Positions 34,615 through 43,446 of a DNA stretch of 64,000 nt are shown in pieces. This stretch comes from Pseudoclavibacter terrae (GTDB taxonomy: Bacteria; Actinomycetota; Actinomycetes; Actinomycetales; Microbacteriaceae), in the NCBI RefSeq assembly GCF_008831075.1, contig NZ_WBJX01000001.1, positions 248,001 through 312,000 of the forward strand, in the 5' to 3' direction. Position numbers and translations under genes: made by a program. The stretch's first letter is position 1. Each line of letters starts with the position of its first letter. Under the pieces are notes generated by a model. It searched no databases, was not told the origin of the DNA, and was given only the letters and a program-made list of their open reading frames with translations.

Positions 34615-35810
34615 CGAACACACAGGAAACCAGGTCTCCCCAGCGCGCCGCAGCCGCGGCGCCGCGGCCTCGCCAGTTCGGCCTCAGCTCCGCGAAGGGC
34701 ATCCAGCTCATCGCGAAGCGGGAGATCCTCGTGCAGGCCCGATCGCGCGCCCAGCAGATCTCCTTCCTCATCACCCTGCTGCTCGTCGCGGGCGGCATCG
34801 TGGCGGTCGCGCTGTTCGGCGACGCCATCGGGGGCGGCTCGACGAAGGTGGCGACGGTGTCCGACACGACGTCGATCGCTTCCACGGCTGGCCTCGAGGC
34901 AACCGAGGTCGCATCCGCAGAGGCCGCTGCCCAGCTCGTGCGAGACGGTGAGGTCGAGTACGCGGTGCTGACCCCCGCGGATGCTCGAGGCCTCGAGCTC
35001 TTCACGGGCGACGGGCAGCCGGCGAGCGACCTCGGCGACGGTGCGTTTGTGCTCATCGGGCTCGACGGGGTGCCGACGGAGGACTCCATGGCCCTCGCCC
35101 AGGTGCCCCCGTCGTTCTCGCTCGAGGCTCCCGAGGTGAACCCGGCACTCGGGTACATCATGGCGGTCGCGTTCGGCGTGCTCTACTTCATGGCGGCGAT
35201 GGGCTACGCGTACACGATCGCTCAGAGCGTCGTCGAGGAGAAGCAGTCCCGCATCGTCGAGATCCTGCTCTCGACCGTCACACCTCGCGTCATCATGGCG
35301 GGCAAGGTCATCGGCAACAGCATCCTGGCGCTCATCCAGGTGGCGGCGATCCTCGCCGCCGCGGCCATAGCGCTCGCCGCGACAGGCCAGGGGGCGCTGT
35401 TCACGCTCATCGGGCCCGGCTTCGTCTGGTTCCTGGTGCTGTTCGTCTTCGGGTTCGTGCTGATCGCCACGCTGTACGCGGGCGCATCCGCGATGGTGTC
35501 GAGGCAGGAGGAGGTCGGCAGCGTCACGACGCCCCTCATGATGCTCATGCTCATCCCGTACATGCTCGTGATCCTCTTCAACAGCAACGCGCTGCTGATG
35601 ACGATCCTCAGCTACATCCCGTTCTCGGCGACCATCGCGATGCCGCTGCGCGTCGTGCTCGGGCAGGCCGAATGGTGGGAGCCGATCCTGGCTCTGGTGA
35701 TCCTCATCGCGACGAGTGCGGTGTCGATCATGATCGGCGCTCGCATCTACGAGAACTCCATCCTCCGCATCGGCGGACGGGTGAAGCTCAGCGACGCCCT
35801 CAAGGGGTAG
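34611..35810 (+). CDS. ABC-2 exporter permease (NatB-like)
   Basis: A 399-residue permease. One membrane segment near residues 50-70 is followed by an extracytoplasmic domain of about 110 residues and then five hydrophobic segments from about 185. EEKQSRIVEILLSTVTPRVIMAGKVIG near residue 205 is the conserved coupling helix region of NatB-type ABC-2 permeases. NatAB-like systems export sodium, peptides or antimicrobials; no substrate is indicated. ATG 34611 overlaps the ATPase stop. A terminator (35848-35875) follows. Confidence 0.9.
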   Translation: MTNTQETRSPQRAAAAAPRPRQFGLSSAKGIQLIAKREILVQARSRAQQISFLITLLLVAGGIVAVALFGDAIGGGSTKVATVSDTTSIASTAGLEATEVASAEAAAQLVRDGEVEYAVLTPADARGLELFTGDGQPASDLGDGAFVLIGLDGVPTEDSMALAQVPPSFSLEAPEVNPALGYIMAVAFGVLYFMAAMGYAYTIAQSVVEEKQSRIVEILLSTVTPRVIMAGKVIGNSILALIQVAAILAAAAIALAATGQGALFTLIGPGFVWFLVLFVFGFVLIATLYAGASAMVSRQEEVGSVTTPLMMLMLIPYMLVILFNSNALLMTILSYIPFSATIAMPLRVVLGQAEWWEPILALVILIATSAVSIMIGARIYENSILRIGGRVKLSDALKG

Positions 35811-35847
35811 TCGCAGACCGCCACAACCGGCAGCACCGCACATCTCT

Positions 35848-35875
35848 AGCGGGTCAAGCTAACGCTTGGCCCGCT
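35848..35875 (+). terminator. Terminator after ABC-2 operon
   Basis: AGCGGGTCAAGC (35848-35859), loop TAAC, GCTTGGCCCGCT (35864-35875) form a 12-bp stem with a single G-T pair, 38 bp after the permease stop and followed by GAGTTG. Strong candidate. Confidence 0.8.
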
Positions 35876-35950
35876 GAGTTGTATGAAGTGTGCAATTTGG
35901 AGTGTCCGGGCGCGCAGAATCCTCGTGCCCTCCCACCGGGAAATGGCGAG

Positions 35951-35972
35951 TGTCCGTGGCCCGACCTAGCGT
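35951..35972 (+). promoter_or_regulatory. TGTCCGTG-N8-TAGCGT promoter-like element before acyl-CoA oxidase gene
   Basis: TGTCCGTG (35951-35958), eight bases, TAGCGT (35967-35972). One base differs from the TGTCRGTG-N8-TANNNT pattern of RecA-NDp/PafBC promoters. The surrounding TGGCGAGTGTC is also shared with the cstA promoter region (5974-5984). The start codon at 36004 lies 31 bases further. Confidence 0.5.
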
Positions 35973-36003
35973 GGAGGCATCCCAACGTTGCAAAGGAGCA
36001 TCC

Positions 36004-38097
36004 GTGTCTGACATCAGCATCAACGATCCGGAACTCGACGAGCCCGTTGCTCTCGAGCAGAGCCGCATCGATGTCGGCTGGCTGTCGCAGCAGCTGCTCG
36101 GCACCTGGCCGGAGGAGCGCTTGCGAGCACGAGCGAACTCGGCGCGGCCCGAGCTGTGGCACGACCCGGCCCTCGCGACCTCGGAGCACCGCGACCGTGT
36201 GATGGGCCAGCTGCGCATCCTCGTCGAGGAGGGCGCCGTCAACCTCGCGTTCCCGAAGCGCCTCGGCGGTGAGGCGAACCACGGTGGGAACATCGCCGCC
36301 TTCGAGGAGCTCGTGGTCGCCGACCCCAGCCTTCAGATCAAGGCCGGCGTGCAGTGGGGACTCTTCGGCTCTGCCGTCATGCACCTCGGCACCGACTACC
36401 ACCACGACACGTTCCTCCCCGGCATCATGAGCCTCGAGGTGCCAGGCGTCTACGCGATGACCGAGACCGGCCACGGCTCCGATGTGGCCTCGATCGGCAC
36501 CACCGCGACGTACGACGAGGCCACGCAGGAGTGGGTCATCAACACCCCGTTCCGCGGGGCGTGGAAGGACTACCTCGGCAACGCGGCCCTGCACGGCAAG
36601 GCGGCGGTCGTGTTCGCGCAGCTCATCACGAAGAACGTGAAGCACGGCGTGCACGCGTTCTACGTGCCCATCCGCGACGAGCGCGGCCACTTCCTGCCCG
36701 GCATCGGCGGTGAGGACGACGGCGTCAAGGGTGGCCTCAACGGCATCGACAACGGGCGCCTGCACTTCACCCAGGTGCGCGTGCCTCGACGCAACCTCCT
36801 CAATCGCTACGGCGACGTCTCGGAAGACGGCACGTACACCTCACCCATCAAGAGCCCTGGCCGACGCTTCTTCACGATGCTCGGCACCCTGGTCCAGGGG
36901 CGAGTCTCCCTCGACGGCGCCTCGGTGGCCGCCTCGAAGGTCGCGCTCAAGATCGCCATCACCTACGCCAACGAGCGACGGCAGTTCGCGGGCGGCGACG
37001 GCGAGGAGACGGTGCTGCTCGACTACGGGATGCACCAGAAGCGGCTCATCCCGCGCCTCGCGACGACCTACGCGTTGAGCTTCGCGCACGAGAACCTGCT
37101 CAAGCAGTTCCACGGCGTCTTCTCCGGCGAGCTCGACACCCCGGAGAATCGAGAGGACCTCGAGACGCTCGCGGCCGCACTCAAGTCCCTCTCCACCTGG
37201 CACAGCATCGACACGCTCCAGGAGGCTCGAGAGGCGTGCGGCGGGGCCGGGTTCCTCGCCGAGAACCGCATCACGCAGCTGCGTCACGACCTCGACATCT
37301 ACACGACCTTCGAGGGCGACAACCACGTGCTGCTGCAGCTCGTCGGCAAGCGACTCCTCAGCGACTACGCCGAGCAGTTCAAGGGTGCCGATCGAGGCGA
37401 GGTCACCCGCATCGTCGCCGAGCAGACGGCCGAGCGCATCTACTCGGGGTCCGGCCTCCGCGGCATCGGCCAGATCGTCCTCGACCGCGGCAGCCGAGCG
37501 AGGTCCGTCGGCTGGCTCCGGCAGCCCGCGACGCAGCACGAACTCCTCACCGCGCGAGTCGAGACCCTCGTCTCCGAGATCGCCGCGAAGCTGCGCAACG
37601 CCAAGAAGCTGTCCAAGTCGGAAGCCGCCGCGCTCTTCAACCGCCACCAGCCGACCCTCATCGAGGCGGCGCGGGCGCACGGGCAGCTCCTGCAGTGGGA
37701 GGCGTTCACCGACGCGATCACCGCCATGCCCGAAGGCAAGACGCGGCAGGTGCTCACGTGGCTGCGCGACCTCTTCGGTCTCGGCCTCATCGAGGAGAAC
37801 CTCGCCTGGTACCTCATGTCGGGGCGCCTCTCCGTGCCCCGCGCCCAGGCTGTCTCCGCGTACCGAGAGCGTCTCATCGCACGGCTGCGCCCGCACGCCG
37901 GCGACCTGGTCGACGCGTTCGGCTACGGGCCCGAGCACATCCGAGCGGCGATCGCCTCCGGTGCGGAACGCGAACGTCAGGACGAGGCGCGCGCCTACAT
38001 GAGGGCGCAGCGTGAGTCCGGCAGCGCTCCGGTCGACGAGAAGGCGATGCAGGCCGAGGAGAAGATCAAGCAGCAGAAAGCGGGTGCCAACGCCTGA
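36004..38097 (+). CDS. Acyl-CoA oxidase/dehydrogenase family flavoenzyme
   Basis: A 697-residue protein of the acyl-CoA oxidase type. YAMTETGHGSDV (about residue 155) and the following strands form the flavin/acyl-binding middle domain, RGRVSLDGASVAASKVALKIAI (about 300) opens the helical domain, and GGAGFLAENRITQLRHDLDIYTTFEGDNHVLLQLVGKRLL (about 413-452) is the C-terminal catalytic and FAD-contact region. Its length and C-terminal extension match acyl-CoA oxidases rather than the 380-residue dehydrogenases. It should oxidise fatty acyl-CoA to enoyl-CoA, passing electrons to O2. GTG 36004 has AAAGGAG upstream. It is followed by an FprA-type reductase and a flavodoxin. Confidence 0.88.
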   Translation: MSDISINDPELDEPVALEQSRIDVGWLSQQLLGTWPEERLRARANSARPELWHDPALATSEHRDRVMGQLRILVEEGAVNLAFPKRLGGEANHGGNIAAFEELVVADPSLQIKAGVQWGLFGSAVMHLGTDYHHDTFLPGIMSLEVPGVYAMTETGHGSDVASIGTTATYDEATQEWVINTPFRGAWKDYLGNAALHGKAAVVFAQLITKNVKHGVHAFYVPIRDERGHFLPGIGGEDDGVKGGLNGIDNGRLHFTQVRVPRRNLLNRYGDVSEDGTYTSPIKSPGRRFFTMLGTLVQGRVSLDGASVAASKVALKIAITYANERRQFAGGDGEETVLLDYGMHQKRLIPRLATTYALSFAHENLLKQFHGVFSGELDTPENREDLETLAAALKSLSTWHSIDTLQEAREACGGAGFLAENRITQLRHDLDIYTTFEGDNHVLLQLVGKRLLSDYAEQFKGADRGEVTRIVAEQTAERIYSGSGLRGIGQIVLDRGSRARSVGWLRQPATQHELLTARVETLVSEIAAKLRNAKKLSKSEAAALFNRHQPTLIEAARAHGQLLQWEAFTDAITAMPEGKTRQVLTWLRDLFGLGLIEENLAWYLMSGRLSVPRAQAVSAYRERLIARLRPHAGDLVDAFGYGPEHIRAAIASGAERERQDEARAYMRAQRESGSAPVDEKAMQAEEKIKQQKAGANA

Positions 38098-38211
38098 CGA
38101 TCGCGACCTGACCGGCCGCCGGCCTCCAACCTGAAGCAGCGGCTCGGGCCGAGGTGCGATACTCGGCGGAGCGTTTCCCGCGCCCCCGCAAGTCGAGGAG
38201 AGCACCACTGC

Positions 38212-39567
38212 ATGACCGTTGAACCCCGCCGTGCCGTCGCGATCATCGGCAGCGGCCCTTCGGCGTGCTACACGGCGCAGGCGCTGCTCAAGCTGAGGCG
38301 CGACGTCGATATCACCATGTTCGAGCGCCTGCCCGTGCCCTACGGACTCATCCGCTACGGCGTGGCACCTGACCACGTCGGGACCAAAGCGGTCACCCGT
38401 CAGTTCGATCGACTCTTCACCCGCTCGGGTGTGCGCTTCCTCGGCAACGTCGAGGTGGGGCGCGACGTCGACCTCGAGTCCGTGCGTGACGCGTTCGACG
38501 CAACCGTGGTCGCGACGGGGCTGCACGCCGACGCGCACCTGCCGCTCCCGGGCTTCGACGACGCGCGAGTCGTCGGCGCCGGTCGCTTCATGCGCATCCT
38601 GAACCAGCACCCCGGCGACGAGGTGTCGCTCCCCGCACTCGGCGCTCGCGTCGCGGTCGTCGGGAACGGCAACGTGGCGATCGACATCGTACGGCTGCTC
38701 GCGAAGCACGAGACCGACTTCGAGGGCTCCGATGTGCACTCGCCGCTGCTCGAGCAGGCCTCGGGTGAGCTGCGGACCATCGAGGTGCTCGGGCGCTCCC
38801 TCGTCGACCAGGCGAAGTTCACCCCTTCGCTGCTCGCCGAGCTCGGACGCATCGACGATGTCCGCTACGAGGCGTTCGGCGTCGATGCCGCATCGCTCGA
38901 GGATGCTCCGGAACGATCGGCGCAGGCAGCGGCGCTCGCGTCGCTGCTGGCGCGGGAGCAGCCTGACGTGCCTCGCATCACGGTGCGTCTCCGGTTCGGC
39001 GTGGCGCCGGTCGCCCTGGCAGCCGAGGTCGACGGGGGAGCTCCCCTCCGGCTCTCGGTCGCCGGCCCCGGTTCCTTCGAGCCCCAGGCCGCATCGACGG
39101 TCGCCGAGCCTGCTTGCCTCGACGTCGACTCGGTCATCACGGCGGTCGGCTTCCACCGCGGTGACGCGCACCTGCTGCACGCGCTGCTCGGCCACGAGCA
39201 GGACGTCTTCGCGGCGGGTTGGGCGAGGCGCGGGCCGCAGGGCACCATCGCCGAGAGTCGGGCCGAAGGGCAGACGGTCGCGCGTGAGGTCGAGGAGTGG
39301 CTTGCATCCGTGGATGTGAAGCCCGAAGGCGAGCGGACGGAGCTGCTTGCGCGACTCGACGACGTCTCCGTGAGCTTCGCCGAGTGGAACGTCATCGACG
39401 AGCACGAGCAGCGTCAGGCGGGCCCCGGCCGCGTGCGGGCGAAGGAGCAGGACACCGAACGCCTCCTGCGCATCGCTCGCGGCTCATCCGAGTCCTCGGC
39501 CGCCGTTGCTCCGCTAAGCTCCGACCCGTCCGTGCCAGAAGCCCCAACCCCCGATAGCGACAACTAG
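38212..39567 (+). CDS. fprA: FprA-type ferredoxin/flavodoxin-NADP+ reductase
   Basis: A 451-residue flavoprotein of the adrenodoxin-reductase-like FprA family. AIIGSGPSACYTAQALLK (about residue 11) binds FAD, PVPYGLIRYGVAPDH (about 43) is the family signature, VAVVGNGNVAIDIVRLLAK (about 147) binds NADP, and AGWARRGPQGTIAESRAE (about 338) is the conserved C-terminal segment. It transfers electrons between NADPH and ferredoxin or flavodoxin. The C-terminal 40 residues are low complexity. A flavodoxin gene starts 9 bp after the stop, its obvious redox partner. Confidence 0.93.
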   Translation: MTVEPRRAVAIIGSGPSACYTAQALLKLRRDVDITMFERLPVPYGLIRYGVAPDHVGTKAVTRQFDRLFTRSGVRFLGNVEVGRDVDLESVRDAFDATVVATGLHADAHLPLPGFDDARVVGAGRFMRILNQHPGDEVSLPALGARVAVVGNGNVAIDIVRLLAKHETDFEGSDVHSPLLEQASGELRTIEVLGRSLVDQAKFTPSLLAELGRIDDVRYEAFGVDAASLEDAPERSAQAAALASLLAREQPDVPRITVRLRFGVAPVALAAEVDGGAPLRLSVAGPGSFEPQAASTVAEPACLDVDSVITAVGFHRGDAHLLHALLGHEQDVFAAGWARRGPQGTIAESRAEGQTVAREVEEWLASVDVKPEGERTELLARLDDVSVSFAEWNVIDEHEQRQAGPGRVRAKEQDTERLLRIARGSSESSAAVAPLSSDPSVPEAPTPDSDN

Positions 39568-39576
39568 GAGCAGCTC

Positions 39577-40038
39577 ATGAGCATCGTCATCCTCTACGGA
39601 ACGGAGTCCGGAAACGCGGAGATGGTCGCCGGCGACCTTGCGGACGCCATGCCCGACCGTGAGGTCACGGTCGAGGACATGTCCGTCTTCGAACCGGAGG
39701 AGCTCGAGGAAGGCACGTTCTACCTCTTCGTCTGCTCGACCCACGGCGACGGTGAGCTGCCGAGCGGGGCCCTGCCCTTCTGGGAGGAGCTGGACGCCAT
39801 CCGACCGGCACTCGACGGCTTCCGCTACGGCATGTTCGGGATGGGCGACTCCACCTACTCGGACACGTACAGCCAGGGCAGCGAGCACATCGACCGGCTC
39901 ATGACCGAGCTCGGGGCGCAGCGGGTCGGTGAGTACGGGCGGCACGACGCCAGCTCGCGGCAGACCGCGAGCGACGCGGCACTGGCCTGGCTCCCAGGCC
40001 TGCTCGCAGCGCTCGAGGCCGCCGGCATCGACGCGTAG
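39577..40038 (+). CDS. Flavodoxin domain protein (MioC/short-chain type)
   Basis: A 153-residue flavodoxin. ILYGTESGNAEMVAGDLAD (about residue 5) is the FMN phosphate loop, CSTHGDGELPSGALPFWEEL (about 51) and FGMGDSTYSDTY (about 87) are the two isoalloxazine loops. The GTESGNAE motif and sequence style match MioC/sulfite-reductase-type flavodoxin domains. It lies 9 bp after fprA, so the two should form an NADPH-reductase/flavodoxin pair that serves some oxygenase or reductase encoded elsewhere. GGAGCAGC precedes ATG 39577. Confidence 0.92.
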   Translation: MSIVILYGTESGNAEMVAGDLADAMPDREVTVEDMSVFEPEELEEGTFYLFVCSTHGDGELPSGALPFWEELDAIRPALDGFRYGMFGMGDSTYSDTYSQGSEHIDRLMTELGAQRVGEYGRHDASSRQTASDAALAWLPGLLAALEAAGIDA

Positions 40039-40074
40039 CGCAGGGAGCTGTGCCCTCGGTCGTGGTGGCCAGGG

Positions 40075-40542
40075 TCAGTCGCCTGCGGGCGGCGAGTGTC
40101 GGATGGCCGTGGACAGGGAGAGTGAGGTCACGGTGTTCTTGACGCCCGGGATGGCGGCGATGCTCTCCCAGACCTCCTTGATGCGCTCGACCGAGCGGGC
40201 CTCGAGGAGCACGAACAGGTCGTAGTCGCCGGTCAGGATGTCGCATCTGATCACCTCGGGGACCTCCGCGAGCGTTGCGAGGACATCGGCCCCGCGCATC
40301 CGGTCGGCGCGGTAGACGAAGAGCACGGCGGAGATCGGGTGGTCGTGGGTGTCGGCGTCGCTGCCCCGCACGAGGGTGTAGCCCTCGATGACCCCGTCTC
40401 GTTCGAGGCGCTCGATGCGCTGCTTCACCGCGTTGCGTGAGAGTCGGACCCGGTTCCCAAGTGCGACGAGCGGGATGCGCGCGTTCTTGGTCAGCTCTCG
40501 CAGGATCTGCGCGTCGATCTCGTCTCGTGGCCGCATCGTCAT
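40075..40542 (-). CDS. Lrp/AsnC-family transcriptional regulator
   Basis: A 155-residue protein. An N-terminal helix-turn-helix (DAQILRELTKNARIPLVALGNRVRLSRNAVKQRIERLERDGVI spans about residues 9-52) is followed by a RAM ligand-binding domain (ISAVLFVYRADRM, VIRCDILTGDYDLFVLLEA). Lrp/AsnC regulators sense amino acids, often controlling the neighbouring divergent gene. The divergent partner here is a cyclase-family hydrolase, with a good promoter between them (40564-40593). The effector is unknown; an amino acid or kynurenine-type compound would be logical. Confidence 0.92.
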   Translation of the reverse strand: MTMRPRDEIDAQILRELTKNARIPLVALGNRVRLSRNAVKQRIERLERDGVIEGYTLVRGSDADTHDHPISAVLFVYRADRMRGADVLATLAEVPEVIRCDILTGDYDLFVLLEARSVERIKEVWESIAAIPGVKNTVTSLSLSTAIRHSPPAGD

Positions 40543-40563
40543 TGCTGCACCCCCTCCATGCGT

Positions 40564-40593
40564 GTGACATTAGCACTATGACATGGTTATATT
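40564..40593 (+). promoter_or_regulatory. Sigma-70-type promoter of cyclase-family gene
   Basis: -35 GTGACA (40564-40569), 18-base spacer, -10 TATATT (40588-40593): five of six matches to consensus in each box. The ATG at 40648 lies about 48 bases after the predicted start of transcription. The AT-rich stretch would suit Lrp/AsnC binding. Confidence 0.6.
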
Positions 40594-40647
40594 GCATAGG
40601 GCGTGGAACGACGACGACGCGATGACGCGTCACAGGAGAGGAACACG

Positions 40648-41835
40648 ATGGTTCTCAGGACAACGGTTCGAAGCAGGATCCGGGTGTACTGGCCAGTGCA
40701 GCCAGCCACGTTCGCCGAGGTCGTCGCCGGCAACGTCTCGGTCTTCAGGGAGAGTCCCGACGTGCGCCCACTGCGCGACGTGCTCGCGTCGTTCTCGGAG
40801 GTCGGTGACTTCGGTGACTACAAGACGGTGACCGAGGTGTCGATCGGCTTCGAGGGCTTCACCGTGGGGTCAGGAGCTCAGCCGACGCTCGGGTCCGCTG
40901 GCGAGCGGACGATTTCGCCCACGCTCGCGGTGACGACGCACGTCGACGACGCACTCGGCTCTGCTCGGCTCACCGAGATTCTCGAGCGCATCGTCGAGGT
41001 GCATCCATGGGAGGTGCCCGTGATCGAGGTGACCGAGGGGGTGACGCTCGTCTCGCGGGGGAAGGGGACGAGCGCGCTGGCCTCGAGCGGCGCCAGCTCG
41101 AGTGATGCCTGGTCGCAGCTGAGCGCTGCGCTCGAGGGGCGCGTCTACACGGATCTCACGCACGCCTTCCACGCCGGGCAACCCCATTTCCCGGCGTTCC
41201 CGGACGAGGAGCGTGAAGAGCTTTTCTCCCTGGAGCGTGGAGACGGATTCACGGCGCACCGGTACTCGCTCATCGGACAGTGGGGCACGCACGTGGACCC
41301 GCCATCGCACTTCGCCGCCGGAGGGCGGGCTGTCGACGAGCTGCCAGTCTCCGAGATGATCCTCCCGCTGGTCGTCCTCGACATCAGCGAACGTGCGGCG
41401 AGCGACGCGGATGCGACGCCGGTGCTCCGGGATGTCGAGCGCTGGGAGGCGGAGCACGGACGGATCCCCGCTCGCGCCTTCGTGGCGCTCCGCACCGATT
41501 GGAGCCACCGCTGGCCCGACGCCGCAGCCATGGCCAACACGGACTCGGACGGTGTGAGCCACACGCCCGGATGGTCGCGCGAGGTGCTCACCTTTCTGAT
41601 CGAGGAGCGTGACATCGCGGGTGTCGGTCATGAGCAGACCGACACGGATCCGGGTGTCGCGACCTCCGCTGGCGACTTCAGCCTCGAGCGATTCCTGCTC
41701 GAGCGGGATCGGTGGCAGGTTGAGCTGCTCGCGAGTCTTGATCGCGTGCCGGCGGCCGGCGCAGCGGTCGTCGCGACCTGGCCGAAACCGCAGGGCGGAA
41801 GCGGATTCCCCGCTCGAGTCTTCGCGATCCACTGA
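40648..41835 (+). CDS. Cyclase/kynurenine-formamidase-family hydrolase with N-terminal NIF3/CutA-like domain
   Basis: A 395-residue two-part protein. The C-terminal part (from about residue 160) is a metal-dependent cyclase/KynB-like hydrolase: YTDLTHAFHAGQPHFPAFP, then GQWGTHVDPPSHFAAGGRAVDE, the HxGTHxDxPxH-type metal site (here WGTHVDPPSH), and GVGHEQTDTDPG. The N-terminal 140 residues contain HVDDALGSARLTEILERIVE followed by HPWEVPVIEV, which resembles the HPYEEPxxDV strand of NIF3/CutA-type ferredoxin-like domains. KynB-type enzymes hydrolyse N-formylkynurenine. ATG 40648 has GGAGAGG upstream. The substrate is open. An IclR gene follows after 20 bp, and Lrp is divergent. Confidence 0.8.
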   Translation: MVLRTTVRSRIRVYWPVQPATFAEVVAGNVSVFRESPDVRPLRDVLASFSEVGDFGDYKTVTEVSIGFEGFTVGSGAQPTLGSAGERTISPTLAVTTHVDDALGSARLTEILERIVEVHPWEVPVIEVTEGVTLVSRGKGTSALASSGASSSDAWSQLSAALEGRVYTDLTHAFHAGQPHFPAFPDEEREELFSLERGDGFTAHRYSLIGQWGTHVDPPSHFAAGGRAVDELPVSEMILPLVVLDISERAASDADATPVLRDVERWEAEHGRIPARAFVALRTDWSHRWPDAAAMANTDSDGVSHTPGWSREVLTFLIEERDIAGVGHEQTDTDPGVATSAGDFSLERFLLERDRWQVELLASLDRVPAAGAAVVATWPKPQGGSGFPARVFAIH

Positions 41836-41855
41836 CCCTCGCTAGGCTGGCGAGC

Positions 41856-42620
41856 GTGGAGTCGAATTCGAGCATGGGGCGTGCCCTCGACGTGCTCACC
41901 ACGCTCGCCCAGCTGACGCGGACACCTCCGCACCGTGCGACGGTGGCTCAGGTCGCGGGTGCGCTCGACCGTGATCGCTCGCAGGTCTCGCGAACGCTGA
42001 AGCACCTTGCCGAGGATGGCTCGGTCCTGAGGCGCGATGACCGGAGCTACGAGCTCGGATGGCGCGGCTACGCGACCGCTCAGGAGCTCACGGAGCGACG
42101 CCTGAGGATCGATGGCCTCACGCTGCTCGAGGGGCTCGCGCGGGACACCGGCGAGGCCTGCTTCATCGGCGTCCTGAGCGGTGACAGCACGGTGACGATC
42201 GTGGAGGCACTGCCGAGGGACGCTCGCATGATCGGCTCCTGGCTGGGCCGCCCGTATCCGGCGTTCTGCTCGGACGCAGGGCAGGGGACGCTCTGGGATG
42301 CCGACGACGACGAGGTGGCCGCCGTGCTCGCGGTGGCGGACTTCCGGGCGTCAGGGCCGAATGCTCCGGTCGATGTCGGCGACTTCCTCGAGCGCCTGGA
42401 GCGCGCGCGTCGGCGCGGGTACTCGATCGTGGATGAGGAAGCAGAACCGGGGCTCTACTCTGTCGGCGCTCCGATCTGGGACTTCCGCGGCGAGGTGATC
42501 GCGGCCGTGCAGATCGTCGGCGCCCGTGCGGAGATGGTGCCGAAGAGCGATGAGCTCGGGGCTGCGGTGGCCCGGACCGCCGCGCGCCTCTCCGAAGTGC
42601 TGGCCGCTCCCGCCTGCTGA
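41856..42620 (+). CDS. IclR-family transcriptional regulator (first)
   Basis: A 254-residue protein with an N-terminal winged helix (MGRALDVLTTLAQLTR to DRDRSQVSRTLKHLAEDGSVLR, about residues 6-58) and an IclR effector domain (GLARDTGEACFIGVLSGDS, RPYPAFCSDAGQGTLWD, GYSIVDEEAEPGLYSVGAPI). The start is GTG 41856 with a TAGGCT -10-like hexamer 8 bases upstream, so it may have its own leaderless transcript. It probably regulates the cyclase-family gene upstream or the amino-acid cluster that follows, which carries its own IclR. Confidence 0.9.
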   Translation: MESNSSMGRALDVLTTLAQLTRTPPHRATVAQVAGALDRDRSQVSRTLKHLAEDGSVLRRDDRSYELGWRGYATAQELTERRLRIDGLTLLEGLARDTGEACFIGVLSGDSTVTIVEALPRDARMIGSWLGRPYPAFCSDAGQGTLWDADDDEVAAVLAVADFRASGPNAPVDVGDFLERLERARRRGYSIVDEEAEPGLYSVGAPIWDFRGEVIAAVQIVGARAEMVPKSDELGAAVARTAARLSEVLAAPAC

Positions 42621-42623
42621 CGC

Positions 42624-43382
42624 TCAGCTGCCGGAGGTGGCGAGTGCCGTGATGCGCGCGGCCGCGGCCTTCATCGCCGCGATCAGGCCGGGGGTCTCGG
42701 CTTCAGGGAGGGCTTGGGAGACGCAGCTGAGCGAGGCCACGATGGCCTCGCCCTCGCCTCGGAGGGGGACAGCGAGATCGCTCGACTCATGTTCGAACTC
42801 CTCGAAGGCGTCGACGTGACCGCTTGACCGATCACGGTCGATTCTGGCGGCCAGCTCGGCGATCGAGTAGGCGGCGCGGGGTCCGCCGACGCCGACGAAC
42901 TGCGCGTTGCCGAGGAGCTGCTCCAGCGTGCCGAGCGACGAGTCCCAGAGGAGCGCACGCCCGGCCCCCGTGCACCAGATCGGGGTGACCATGCCGGGGC
43001 GCAGCGACGCGGTCGTCCCCGACGTCGGCGACTCGAATCGAAGGAGCAGTGCGCGGTCGCCGAGTGACGCCGAGATGCGCGCATCCACGGGGAACCGGGC
43101 GACCAGGGAGCGCAGTTCGCTTCGTGCCGCTCGCAGCCACGGGGTGTGGCGGGCGGCGGCCACCTGGAAATGGCGAGGTCCTGGCCGGAAGACCAGCTCC
43201 TCGTTCTTCTCCAGCATCCGCAGCTGGACGAGTTCCTGCGTGAGGCGCGACACCCGGCTGCGTTCGATCCCGGTGTGGTCGGCGAGCCTCGACACCGTGA
43301 AGGCGGAGCGGCCGGTGGCCTCCCTCTGCGTCGCTGCGGTCAGGAGCGACAGGCCCTGCGCCAGCGAGGACTGCTGCTGCAT
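42624..43382 (-). CDS. IclR-family transcriptional regulator (second)
   Basis: A 252-residue protein with a winged helix (LAQGLSLLTAATQ to TGIERSRVSRLTQELVQLRML, about residues 7-60) and an IclR-type effector domain (VDARISASLGDRALLLRFES, GMVTPIWCTGAGRALLWDS). ATG 43382 is chosen because GAGGAG lies 7 bases upstream; an earlier ATG at 43487 lies inside the racemase 3' end. It is the last gene of the permease-racemase-regulator operon on the minus strand. An IclR-box-like palindrome (46234-46247) lies at the operon's divergent promoter. It is convergent with the first IclR gene, only 3 bp away. Confidence 0.88.
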   Translation of the reverse strand: MQQQSSLAQGLSLLTAATQREATGRSAFTVSRLADHTGIERSRVSRLTQELVQLRMLEKNEELVFRPGPRHFQVAAARHTPWLRAARSELRSLVARFPVDARISASLGDRALLLRFESPTSGTTASLRPGMVTPIWCTGAGRALLWDSSLGTLEQLLGNAQFVGVGGPRAAYSIAELAARIDRDRSSGHVDAFEEFEHESSDLAVPLRGEGEAIVASLSCVSQALPEAETPGLIAAMKAAAARITALATSGS

Positions 43383-43446
43383 GGTGCGATCTCCTCGGAG
43401 TCGAGCTCTCTGCGTGTCACCTCGAATGTCGGCGACGGTGGGGGCT

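Noticed and set aside
40806-40817. Further copy of the CTTCGGTGAC repeat
   Set aside because: The word is present but is part of the coding sequence for GDFGDYK, with no partner GTCACCGAAG nearby, so it is a chance match.
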